A stretch of DNA of 64,000 nucleotides from Puffinus mauretanicus (lineage: Eukaryota; Chordata; Aves; Procellariiformes; Procellariidae). Of the stretch, positions 29,158-39,745 are shown piece by piece. Within the stretch, counting starts at the first letter, position 1; each line of letters begins with the position of its first letter. Below the pieces are notes generated by a model. The model was not told where the DNA came from and ran no database searches. It saw nothing but the letters and a program-made list of their open reading frames with translations. The stretch covers positions 1,586,001 through 1,650,000 of the forward strand of contig JAJKFH010003229.1 of the NCBI GenBank assembly GCA_023333565.1, read 5' to 3'. Made by a program: the position numbers and the translations under genes.

Positions 29158-31155
29158 TGTCCTCATTTCATCTGGAATAGAGTTAATTTTCTTTCTAGTA
29201 GCTGGTATAGTGCTGTGTTTTGGGTTTAGGATGAGAATAATGTTGATAATACAGAGATGTTTTAGTTACTGCTGAACAGTGCTTACACAGAGTCAAGGCA
29301 GTTTACCAGCAGTCCTGGTTAACTGGGGAGGTCCCGGACGACTGGAGGCTCGCCAATGTGACACCCATCTACAAGAAGGGCCGGAAGGAGGATCCGGGGA
29401 ACTACAGGCCGGTCAGCCTGACGTCCGTGCCGGGGAAGATTATGGAGCGGTTTGTTTTGAGGGCGCTCACGAGCCACGTCCGGGACAACCAGGGGATCAG
29501 GCCCAGCCAGCATGGGTTCATGGAAGGCAGGTCCTGCTTGACCAACCTGATCTCCTTCTATGACCAGGTGATGAGGGAAAGGCTGTGGATGTGGTCTACC
29601 TGGACTTCAGTAAAGCCTTTGACACTCTCTCCCACAGCATTCTCCTAGAGAAGCTGGCAGCTCACGGACTAGATAGGTGCACTCTTCGCTGGGTAAAAAA
29701 GTGGCTGGACGGCCGAGCCCAGAGAGTTGTGGTGAACAGAGTTAAATCCAGTCGGCGGCCGGTCACGAGTGGTGTTCCCCAGGGCTCAGTCTCAGGGCCG
29801 GTCCTGTTCAATATCTTATCAATGATGGATGAGGGGATCGAGTGCTCCCTCAGTAATTTGCAGACGACACCAAGTTGGGTGGCAGTGTTGATCTGCTGGA
29901 GGGTAGGAAGGCTCTGCAGAGGGACCTGGACAGGCTGGATCGATGGGCCGAGGCCAACTGTATGAGGTTCAACAAGGCCAAGTGGTGGGTCCTGCACTTC
30001 GGCCACAACAACCCCAGGCAACGCTACAGGCTTGGGAAAGAGTGGCTGCAAAGCTGCCCAGAGGAGAAGGACCTGGGGGAGCTGGTTGACAGCCGGCTGA
30101 ACATGAGCCGGCAGTGTGCCCAGGTGGCCAAGAAGGCCAATGGCATCCTGGCCTGTATCAGAAATAGTGTGGCCAGCAGGAGTAGGGAGGTGATCGTGCC
30201 TCTGTACTCGGCACTGGTGAGGCCGCACCTCGAATACTGTGTTCAGTTTTGGGCCCCCACTACAAGAAAGACACGAGGTGTTGGAGCGTGTCCAGAGAAG
30301 GACAACGAAGCTGGTGAAGGGCCTGGAGCACAAGTCTTATGAGGAGCGGCTGAGGGAACTGGGGTTGTTTAGCCTGGAGAAGAGGAGGCTGAGGGGAGAC
30401 CTCATTGCGCTCTACAACTACCTGAAAGGAGGTTGTAGCGAGGTGGGTCTTGGTCTCTTCTCCCAAGTAACTAGCGATAGGACAAGAGGAAATGGCCTCA
30501 AGTTGCGCCAAGGGAGGTTTAGATTGGGCATTAGGAGAAATTTCTTTACTGAAAGAGTGGTCAGGCCTTGGAACAGGCTGCCCAGGGAAGTGGTTGAGTC
30601 ACCGTGCCTGGAGGTATTTAAAAGACGTGTAGATGAGGCGCTTAGGGACATGGTTTAGTGGGCATGGTGGTGTTGGGTTGATGGTTGGACTCGATGATCT
30701 TAGAGGTCTTTTCCAACCTTAATGATTCTATGATTCTAAGGCTTTTTCCTGCTTCTCACACCACCCCACCAGTGAGCAGGCTGGGAGTGCACAAGAAGTT
30801 GGGAGGGGATACAGCTGGGACAGCTGACCCCAACTGACCAAAGGGGTATTCCATACCATATGACATCGTGCTCAGCATATAAACTAGGAGAAAAGCTGGC
30901 CGGGGGTCCGCTGCTTGGGAACTGGCTGGGCATCGGTCAGCGGGTGGTGAGCAATTACCTTGTGCATCATTTGTTTTGCGTATTCTTTTATCATTATTAT
31001 TATTTTCCCTTTCTTTTCTGTCCTATTAAACTGCCTTTATCTCAACCCACAAGTTTTACCTTTTTTTTTTTTTGATTCTCTTCCCCATCCCACTGCGGGG
31101 GGAGTGAGCGAATGGCTGTGTGGTGTTCAGCTGCCTGTCAGGTTAAACCACAACA
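29158..31155 (+). mobile_element. Inner ERV solo LTR (family B), split by CR1
   Basis: The element starts TGTCCTCATTTCATCTGG and ends GGTTAAACCACAACA, giving the TG...CA ends of an LTR. It is flanked by a perfect 5-bp target duplication, CCATC. Within it are gagttaattttctttctagt, a TATA box TATAAA at 30878-30883, a poly(A) signal ATTAAA at 31025-31030 and a T run before the final gagtgagcg block. I recognise it as a common avian ERV LTR, probably ERVL-like given the 5-bp duplication. Without the CR1 the LTR is about 560 bp (29158-29299 plus 30743-31155). No gag, pol or env is present, so recombination between two LTRs has presumably removed the provirus interior. Confidence 0.85.
29300..30738 (+). 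mobile_element. CR1 LINE, 5'-truncated, with broken reverse transcriptase frame
   Basis: About 1.4 kb of a young avian CR1. It encodes the C-terminal half or more of the ORF2 reverse transcriptase followed by a short 3' UTR. Visible signatures are TPIYKKGRKEDPGNYRPVSL, the catalytic-region [23 protein letters not shown], and an FADD motif in a shifted frame near 29860, then [14 protein letters not shown] and a [18 protein letters not shown] tail. The frame is broken at several points (around 29580, 29830-29870 and 30240-30280), so no functional protein is made. The 3' end is the avian octamer tail, attctatgattcta, ending near 30738. It lies inside the inner LTR with a probable 5-bp repeat, aaggc, at 29295-29299 and 30738-30742. 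The long minus-strand frame across it is a shadow. Confidence 0.93.
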
Positions 31156-31178
31156 CCATCCAAGGTCAAACCACCACA

Positions 31179-32689
31179 AGCAGATAAATAACCTAAAGCC
31201 CTAAATCTAATATTCTTCAATGATTCAGGCTCTCAGAGAGAGATGTTCCAAGTTATCCAAGTACCCAGCACCTATGCTGGGACGAGTCGGATTTTTAGCT
31301 GATTAGAAGGGAGGGTCTATCTTAGAAACCCCCAGGACCGGCCCTTAGCTGCCTGCTCCACCTCCTCTCCAGAGATTCCCATCCACACTGCAGGGACAGT
31401 TCGGGTTTCTGCTAATTACTTACTCAACTGCCACAAATGACAGCCTGATGTATTAAGAACACACAAAACTGGAGCTAGTTTACCTTAACTGCATGAAGCT
31501 TGACTGCCATTTTAGACCTGGGTGCATAGTTTTTCATTGAATGTCTGGGCTTTTTTTTTTTGTTTTGGTAATGTTAATGTGACCTCCGAATCAGGGCAGT
31601 AGAAAGTTCTGCCTCTTCCAAAATTTTCTGCTTGGTGAGAGCAAATACAAAGCAATTCACTGTAGAGATATCAGAACTGGCACAGACCGGCAAAAAATAC
31701 ATTATATTTAAAAATATAACACACAGATGCTCAGAGGTTAAGCTCACCTATTCTGATCTCAAGCTGACATAACATAAAACCAGAGGTAGAACAGCTTTTG
31801 TGAACCGAGCTGAGGGAACAGGCCATTCATTAAAATGTCACACTGAAACACTGGAGATAAGGGACAGTAGTTTAAATAGAAAGCAAAAATAGAATGAGGG
31901 GCAACAAAACTTATTTAGCAGTCCAGTAACATTTTAAAAGACTTGATAGTAACTGGTTAACCATCATTTCCAGAAAAAACAAAAATATCCATGATTTAAT
32001 GTGGAAAGAGAAAAATAAAGACAACCCCAACACTACAAAAGAAAAGGAAACACATTCTCTGTCTTTAAGGGTAAACTCAGCAAACACCTGTGTATCATCT
32101 AAATTTGTGAAGATAAAGCTAGATTACACCTCTCACTAATACCTGTGCCCACCCTACTAACCTTCCACAGGGAAACCTTAGGCGCTTTTTTTAGTGTGTG
32201 TGCAGCATCCTATTATGTGGAGCTGTAAAGAAATTAGTGCTTGAAGGGCAAAGCTGGGAAATGCAGCCGAGAAAATCATAGTCTAGAAGTTACAGTGGTG
32301 GCAGAAAGAAGATTTGCCGCTGTCCTGGGGCTAACAGGGAGAAATGGATGATATTTAGTCCTTTCCCACCCTACCAGTCTCCACTCCTGGGGACAGGATC
32401 TGAGTAAGTTTGACTGAAGCAATCAAATAAAATGGAGATGTCATGCTGGAAGGGATAGCATGGCTGGACAAACTAGAGGTCACAGGCTGGATTTTGCCTC
32501 CAGTGCCTGTCTTCTCTTCACTATCTGAAAAGAGAGATGGATTCTTTATACATTCACTCCTATGTAGTAGGTTTGCTTTGCCAAGAAATAACATTTTTTA
32601 AGTTGTGGAAGTTGATGCTGGTGTCCCAAACTGGGTTTTACAAATCTTGTTATGACAGAAATTAGCTTTATAAAAACTTACTCCTGTAA
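31179..32689 (-). other. CYYR1: Giant CYYR1 intron between the nested elements and the MIR-like SINE
   Basis: Unique AT-rich intronic sequence. The bases directly after the outer LTR do not look like a retroviral primer-binding site, so this is not a provirus interior. There is a T run near 31549-31561. No gene or further repeat was recognised. Confidence 0.6.
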
Positions 32690-32800
32690 GGTAAGTAAAC
32701 AACAACCCCATTTTACGAAAGAAGAGGAGGCATAAGAGGTTGAACTGCAGCAGTTCCTGGAAAAGAACCCAGGATTTCTAATCCTCATACATATTAGCTG
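32690..32800 (-). mobile_element. MIR-like ancient SINE fragment
   Basis: The plus strand reads accccattttacgaaagaag, then ggcataagaggttgaactg and gaacccaggatttctaatcc. This is the order and spacing of the complement of a MIR core (CCCATTTTACAGATGAGG, GAGGTTAAGTAACTT, GAACCCAGG). The tRNA-derived head and the 3' tail are not clear. MIR elements are ancient and occur in birds at low copy number, which fits the divergence seen. Confidence 0.5.
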
Positions 32801-35539
32801 CTTCCTACAGGCATCCATCTCCCTATTGCAAAATAAAGTTTTATAATTTCCAAGTGTTCTACTGCATTGATGTGGAGATACTGAAAAGCAGTGCTAGAGG
32901 CTTCCTCAACAGCCAGAGTGCAAAGATCTGCACAGAAATGCAGAGTTTGATGCAGGCTATAGGATCCTTTCCTTTCCCTTAGCATATGCATTCAAAGGGT
33001 CTAACACATAAAGAATGTGCTCCAGAAATCGGTGCTGAGCTGAAGAGCCCTCCAGTGATTCAGTCTGACTTCAGGCTTGAATTTCCTTCACTATTCGCAA
33101 GCAGTTCTCACCCGAAGAGGCTAGCAGTCATAAATAAATGTACAGCAGTTTGTGGCTACCACTGAATTTCCATGATCCGTTAGTTTGGATCTGGGCTAAT
33201 TATGAACCGAAACTGAAGAAGTTACGGGTCAGGGCACTGATGTATAAGCAAGGCTGGCAATAAATGGAAAAGTGCAGCCCCAGAACGTACTACAGGTAGT
33301 TTCAATCTCATCCAGGCATCTCTATTCAAAAACAGACTTTAGGTTTATTGGGTGCTTCTCCTGCCTCAGGCGCTGTGGCAAACAGGACACTTACTGAAAC
33401 ACTAACCCTTGATGTGCTCAATACATAAGCATTGAGGGCTGCAGATAAGCTGCATGTAGCTGCTGGAAGTAGTAAACTTCAGGGATTTCCCCTCTTTTGT
33501 ACCGTAACACTTAGATTTTTTTCTCCCCCTTTGACTGGAGGATGAATGGAATGAGTGAATCCAAGCAAAGAGTTACGCTGTAGGTTTGCTTGTTTTGTAT
33601 AAAGGGGGAAAAGGCCTCCAGGTAAATACAGAATTCTTCTTTTACTTGGCACTAAGTCATGGGGCAAGAAGCTGGGTGGAGTGGAGTCACTCCCCAGGAG
33701 AAAAGACATAGGTCTTCTCAGCTATCTGTTAATAAACAGGTTAAAAATCGGTAGCGCATCCCATTCTTCATTATGTTTTGCACTTTAGTGTGGCCATTTA
33801 CATTCATGCAAAACGACAGTAAAAAGTCTGCAAATTAGAAGGGCAGGAGTTTACACTCACTTTGCTCCTGTATAAACATGCAAGATGAAAAGCAGTGGAG
33901 GGGGAAAAAAAGGTAAATCAGGCACTCATGGTAGAAGTGGTAGGAAAAAGGAGATTGTAATGCTTCCATGAAATCCTCATGGCAGATTGTAGAAGACCAC
34001 AACACTGATATCTTGCTATGCTGGGACTCCGTCATGCCCTATGCGCTATGCATAGCCCTAAGCCCCTGTCAATCTCTGTGATGCTCCTTCTTTCACACAA
34101 CTGGTGCTGTAGCAGAAGATGAGTTATTTAACAAGCAACATGCATTTCTCAGATCATTATTACATGCTCAGACCTTAAAAACGAGCAGTGAAATGGTGAC
34201 ACAAATGTAATACAAGAAGACAGTACCCGCTCCCCTGGGAATCTTAATGGCACTGCTGTGCACTTTTGAACCAGGCAGAAAAGTCAAGAAGGTATGTAAT
34301 AAAATATAAGCGAGCTTTTGTAGAACAAGTCTGATCAAAATCCACGCCAATGTGTTTCACCCCCTTCAACACTTCAGTTCTTTTAATCTTTGTGTCAACT
34401 TCCCCATGTTTCAAATAAACCAGGAACTATTAATGCATTTCCTTTCATTTCGGGAACCAGGCAGGCTCTTGGCTCAGGACTTGGTGATTGGAAACAGTTA
34501 TTTTGCCTCAGCATTGAGTCTGCATGAACATAAAATGCTTTGGAAGCCACGATGGCATTGGCAACATAATTCTTTCAATGTTATCTATGCGGTGTAAATC
34601 CAACCTTTTTTGAAATTCATTGCCTGCCAAGGAAAAACTATTCATGCATAATACATATCTTGGAGTTGGACACAAGATTACTGACATTATATTACTCCCT
34701 ATTTCCTTTGTCGTGGAAGCTCTGCATTCCTGGCAAACAGAAAAAAAATCTTACATCTCTTGTAAGGAAAGACCTCTCAACTATGTTTTTATTTACCATT
34801 TCTGAGCACTGACTCAAAGTTTGGCATCAGTATAAGAGATACTCCTGTTCTTTGTTTTCATAAAGTTTTGAATTTTTTTGCATTGTTCATAAACTACCTT
34901 CAAAATGACATTAAGAGAGAGCGTGCTTTACAATAAGCGCAACCACAGTACAAGTAACAGCATGTGTTTTAAAGAAGGTATGTATCAGCCATTCTTGGTG
35001 TAATTCTAGCTGTAACAAAATAAAAAATGAAGCAACTCTGAGGTAAGCCTGTATTTTTTCTGAAAGCCGTAAGTCCACATTCTGCTCATATTCTTCACAC
35101 CTTTTGTAAGGCAAGACAGCGTCACATTTGAGCTTTGCTTTGTCATCTTTTTGAACCTAAGCTTCTCATTAACCACCTCGAAAACATGTATTTGTTCCCA
35201 GGAAGAAATACATGCGTATGTACTGTGTTGCATACATGCGGTAAGCGCAGTGCATCCTGGACACAACAGAGCTGCAGATATTCAGGAAAAACAACTTAAA
35301 ACCATGCCAGGCTAACTGTCTCTGTGTCAACGGTATAATGCCTGCTTCTCAGGTTTGCAGACTATGGAAATTTTGGCCTTTTGGCCTTTGTGTGCAGTTC
35401 TTACCTCTGGGCACAGAAGATCAGAGTCTGACCCCTGGGGTGTTCGCAATGGAAATCCTCCTGGTTATGGGAAGTCTGCACTAAGATGGCCCATCCTTAC
35501 CCCTCATCTCCATGAGCATGCCAAAGATGGGTTTGACAG
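32801..35539 (-). other. CYYR1: Giant CYYR1 intron, unique part
   Basis: Unique, AT-rich intronic sequence with short chance frames on both strands. No RNA gene or mobile element was recognised. Confidence 0.6.
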
Positions 35540-35815
35540 ATCATAGAATCATAGACTCATTTGGGTTGGAAGGGACCTTTAAAGGTCATATAGTCCAACC
35601 CCCCTGCAGTGAGCAGGGACATCTTCAACTAGATCAGGTTGCTCAGAGCCCCATCCAACCTGACCTTGAATGCTTCCAGGGATGGGGCACCTACCACCTC
35701 TCTGGGCAACCTGTTCCAGTGTTTCCCCACCCTCATTGTAAAAAACTTCTTCCTTACATCTAGTCTGAATCTACCCTCTTCTAGTTTAAAACCATTCAAA
35801 TAACTTCTAGGGGCT
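35540..35815 (-). mobile_element. Short 5'-truncated CR1 LINE, 3' end only
   Basis: The plus strand begins with tcatagaatcatagactcat, the complement of the CR1 octamer tail, followed by ttgggttggaagggaccttt, then the block tagtccaacccccctgcagt and the ccaacctgaccttgaatgct block. The complement of the C-terminal ORF2 segment follows: on the minus strand a frame reads GRFRLDVRKKFFTMRVGKHW and [20 protein letters not shown]. Only about 275 bp remain, typical of heavily 5'-truncated avian CR1 copies. The 5' boundary near 35815 is approximate. It is in the opposite orientation to the CR1 at 29.3-30.7 kb, and so in the same sense as CYYR1. Confidence 0.93.
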
Positions 35816-38800
35816 AGCAATGGGTCAAATGTAAAAGAAACTCAGACTTTGAGATAATTAAAGACAGCCTGTAACCATGTTCTTTTAAGTTGTCCCACTG
35901 GCCACTTGGGAGTGTGACTATTCACCTGATCGAAGTTATTTTTAAGGTGTTTCCAAGAAGGTGTTTTTGAGGAAATCAGTATGATTTAAACTCTTGGCTT
36001 TGTACTAGATAATAGTACAGCGAGCATGATAAATATGCAGAATTGAATTGTGGAGCAGAAGTCAAGCTGGCAACGGCTGCTGGCATGGACCTACCAAACA
36101 TTCAAGCCTCTGACCCAGGTGTATCGGGTTCTCCCCCGACTGTTAATCACACCTGAGTCAGTATTTCTTTCAAGGATTATATGGAGTACAATGATAGTAC
36201 AAGGAATACAATGACAACATTTGTACTAGCAAATTATGCAAAATATCATGTGACAATTACTTGGCAGTTTCAAAATAAGGAAATAGAGCTAAGAGGTCTT
36301 TAGGGTAGCTTTCCATTAGCGACAATACGTCCACTGATGGAGGGAAGTATTTGGTTTTCCCATCTCACCACTGTGATTTTTTAAACAGAGTAATTGTCAA
36401 AATCCATTCTGCTTTCACTTCAGAATCTCAAATGACAAGGCTCAAAGATTTCCTTGTTGCTTTGTTTAAGTTCGCCTTTCTTTCACTACACCTCCCTCCT
36501 CCTGGTTTATATCCCTGTGCATAGGTGTTTGCTCAGTTAAAGCCTCAGACAGAAAGATGATATGGCCATTTCATGGGAGCTACTCAGTGAGGGCAATCTT
36601 GGGTCCCCATATCACAGCTGTGGAAGGCCGTTTCTGACCAGGGCAGCGGCAAGTAAGGCAAGTTCGCAGGCTGCAACAGTGCTACACGCCGTGGAAGCTC
36701 CTGTGGTGAGTTTTGTGAGGGTCCTGGCATAGTGGTGTTAAACAGGACAGGAAGGCAGTCAGCGTTTGAAAGCATCTGTTCCGTATAGGGATGGGCTGCA
36801 ATAAAAGCCACTGCTGACTGAGGCGCCTGCTACCTCTGCAATGCCTCTGAAAACACAGTTTCATGCAGAGAGCCTCTGGAGCTGTTCCAGAAAGTTACTC
36901 AGTTTTTCAAAGGGCGAAGCAACAAAGTGAGTGCTGCTACTGCTGAGCCAGTACCCCCCCGTCATGTTACCTGAGCTGCATGTTACCTGCCCTTGGCTAT
37001 GGGGAGCAAACTTTCCAAAGGAAAACAGTCAAGTGCAATGGACGCGTGGAGGCGGCCAGCCATGCAACCCTGAGCAACAGCTTGCATCAGTGCAGAGTGA
37101 ACACGTGGTTGTAGCTATCTGGCACAGTTGTGTTTTCTTCTCTCTTTGTCAGGACCTAAACAACCTGCCTTGGGGAGCAACAACGAAGGAAAACGGTGGA
37201 GAAGATGGAGACCAGGGCAGTCTGCAGGACGACACAAACATGATTGCCAGAAGAGGAGAAAAGAACTTCTTACGTGCAAAAGTTATTTTCCATTCTATTC
37301 AGAAGTAAATTTAGTCCTCTATCAGAAATCATTTTAAATACGTGACAGTCTCTGCTACTGTTTTGGCAAAAATGATTTTTCCTTCTGAGCAGCCTTTCAG
37401 GATTATTTTCATCCTGCTGGTTTCTGCATTTGGCCAGGCTGATCTCCTGCCAAGGGCCACTGCTGAGCTCCCCACCCCGCTGATCCTCACAGGACCTCTA
37501 CCTCATCTCAGGATCAGGACCAAGAGGGTGACCTCGACCGTCAGCCCTGGGAGAAGCCGACTCTAAATGCACCAACCAAAGGGAGCCATGCCACTGCCAA
37601 GAAGGGCCAGCAGCAAATCACACTCCATTGCTATTACTCATTACTCAACATGTAACCATTTAAAGTCTCCAGAGAAAGAAAAAAACTCTCCTTTCTACCA
37701 TGTCTACTAGGACGTTTCTTACTGACGACCCAGGCTGAAATAGAACACCAGGACCTATGCCAGTGCATGCAGAAGTAGAAGCAGATGCAAACCATGTGCT
37801 GTTCTTCCAGGGATAAAAAACCCAGAAATGCAAAACCAGAATTTTCCATTTAAAAATTATGCCAGGATTTGTAAATCTGGATTTTTACCGTTCTGATTCA
37901 TAAATCAGTGATTTCCACCCCAAGGGTAAAGAAAGGATTTATATTTGAAAACGTATTTAGTATTTATTGGCAGGATTTGTACTGTAAAGGCATGGAAGGA
38001 TTTGTAAATCTAATTTCTCACTTATAAAAGCTTTTGAGCATTTTTGTGTGGTAAATCCAATTAATGTAATTTTAATGTCATGATTAAAAATCAGGTAGCC
38101 CTGCCCCCCAAATTTTGAACCATATCACATCCTTATCAGTGAGAGCCACTGGAATAGTAAGGGTGCCCTGCTATTGAGCGAGGTTGTCTGGAAAAGCCTC
38201 AGCTGCCCGCCATGGAGACAGGGGAAGACAAGGAGCACAGCTTCCAGCCAGATGGGTGCTGCAGAAGAAGAAACACTGACAGCACAGAGGTCTTCAACAT
38301 TTTTCTCAGTACCTTCTTTGCTTGCTCATCACCACCTCTCCTGAGCCACAGCAGGGAAACAGCCAGGGCTTTTAGCCCCAGAGAGGCTGACAGGAGACCA
38401 CCTCCTCCTTGGGACACAGCTGTGTCCCTTCTCCCAGCTCATCCAGGACAGCAGATATAAGGGAAGGAAAGGATCTGGTGGGTGATCAACCCACAGTTTG
38501 GGACAGCTGTCTGCAGAGCATGGCTGTCTCCACGCTGATGAACCCAACAACACCTCCTGACACTTTCACCCTGATGGACCTCCCTTCTGCATCTATCCCT
38601 GTCTGGGTCTGGGCACCCCCAAACATGCAGAGTGACAGCTCAGTTCACAGCATTCACAGCACTGCTTCCTACCAGCACATCTTCACGCCAGAGGTGCTTG
38701 TGCTTCCGTAAGGACGCTACCATCAAGCTTACCGCTACCCGAGAGACCAAGATCCAGACACTGCTAATCCTTGAAACCTCAGCCTTCCCAAGGTGGAGAA

Positions 38801-38894
38801 GGTAGGTGCATTATCTCTGCAGGGTTTATTTTGAGGACCTAAACTAGTTTAGATCCTAAATAGATTTAAGTTTTGAAATTCCACTGGACTCAGG
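35816..38894 (-). other. CYYR1: Giant CYYR1 intron between the short CR1 and the second LTR
   Basis: Mostly unique intronic sequence. A stretch at 37860-38010 repeats a ggattt(g)ta-type motif several times in degenerate form (ggatttgtaaatct near 37866 and again near 37998). No coding exon was recognised; the frames near 36.9-37.3 kb and 38.2-38.7 kb have no recognisable family. Confidence 0.6.
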
Positions 38895-39745
38895 TCCCCA
38901 GGGGCTGGCAGGGGGCTCAGGGGGGCCCCTGTGAGGAGCGGCCGGGGCTGCCCCGTGCCGGACACAGCCGGTTCCAGCCGGCCCCAACCCACCCCCCGCA
39001 GGGCACGGCTGAGCCCCGCAGCCACGGTGGCGGCGCCTCGGGGAGAGCCTGGGTAAGGAAGGGCAAAACGCTGCCCGGCTGTGAGGGAGAAAGTGTGAGA
39101 AAGAGCCCTGCGAGCCCCGAGGGGAGAGGGGGAGGAGGAGGGGAGGAGGTGCTCCAGGCGCCCCAGCAGGGATCCCCGGCAGCCCCTGGAGAGCCCACGC
39201 TGGAGCAGGTGTCCACACTGCAGGACCCCACACTGGAGCAGAATGTGCCCTGAAGGAAGCTGCGCCCATGGGAAGGACCCATTCTGGAGCAGGTTTGTCC
39301 TGAAGGACTGCAGCCTATGGGGAGCCCACACTCGAGCAGGGAAAAAGTGTGCAGAGGAAGGAGCGGCAGAGAGGAGCTGTTACGGACGAACTGCAACCCC
39401 CTATCCCCCAAAATCTCCTGGCGCTGCTTGGAGGAGGGGGGAGGCAGAGGAGTTGGGGACGAAGGAGTGAAATTGAGCCTGGGAAAAGGGGGGATGGTGG
39501 GAGTAAGGTGTTTTAGTTTTTGTCCTTGTTTGTCACCATCCACTATTCTAACCAGCAATAAATTAATTTTCCCCAGGTCAAGCCTGTTTTGCCCATGACG
39601 GTACCTGGTAAGTGATCTCCCTGTCCTCATGTCGACCCACAAGCTTTTTCATCTAATTTTCTTCCACCTGTCCACCTGCTGAAGAGCGGCAGTGAGAGAG
39701 CAGCTGGGTGGGCATCTGGCAGCCGGCCAAAGTCAACCCACCACA
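38895..39745 (+). mobile_element. ERV solo LTR (family A, copy 2)
   Basis: A GC-rich segment of about 850 bp, homologous over its right half to the outer LTR of the nest. It contains a GC-rich 5' region (ccccgtgccggacacagccg), several spaced copies of a cccacactggagcagg motif between 39195 and 39335, AATAAA at 39557-39562, the cctgttttgcccatgacggt block and the terminal agtcaacccaccaca ending at 39745. The repeated ggagcagg unit acts like an internal minisatellite. The left end is approximate and no clear target duplication was found. The long minus-strand frames here are shadows of stop-poor GC-rich sequence. No retroviral genes flank it. Confidence 0.75.

Larger units (their letters stand above)
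29153..31160. repeat. Target-site duplication of the inner LTR (CCATC, 5 bp)
   Basis: CCATC occurs at 29153-29157 directly before the TG of the inner LTR and again at 31156-31160 directly after its CA. Removing one copy together with the LTR restores the outer LTR sequence ctggcagccatccaaggtca, which parallels ctggcagccggccaaagtca in the second outer-LTR copy. A 5-bp duplication is usual for ERVL-like and several other ERV integrases. Confidence 0.9.
28690..31178 (+). mobile_element. Outer ERV solo LTR (family A, copy 1), split by a later insertion
   Basis: The left part (about 28690-29157) and right end (31161-31178) belong to one avian endogenous retrovirus LTR. The left part carries the cacgctggagcagg motif, AATAAA at 28979-28984, a gtctgttttgcccatgat block and gatctccctgtcctcatctc. 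The right end finishes in ccaccaca. Copy 2 at 38.9-39.7 kb gives the uninterrupted order: its ggcatctggcagcc runs straight into ggccaaagtcaacccaccaca. Here the same junction is broken by a second LTR. The 5' half is missing compared with copy 2. No retroviral genes are present. The exact family name (ERVL or ERVK type) is not certain to me. Confidence 0.75.

Noticed and set aside
29662..30333. Long minus-strand frame of 223 residues
   Set aside because: It is the antisense of the CR1 reverse transcriptase region; the known protein signatures are on the plus strand.
38917..39642. Minus-strand frame of 241 residues and overlapping frames
   Set aside because: They lie inside the GC-rich ERV LTR, which is stop-poor on both strands; there is no family resemblance.
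28690..39745. The two family A LTRs as the ends of one provirus
   Set aside because: The DNA between them contains a MIR-like SINE and unique sequence, shows no gag, pol or env signatures and no primer-binding site after the first LTR, so they are independent solo LTRs.
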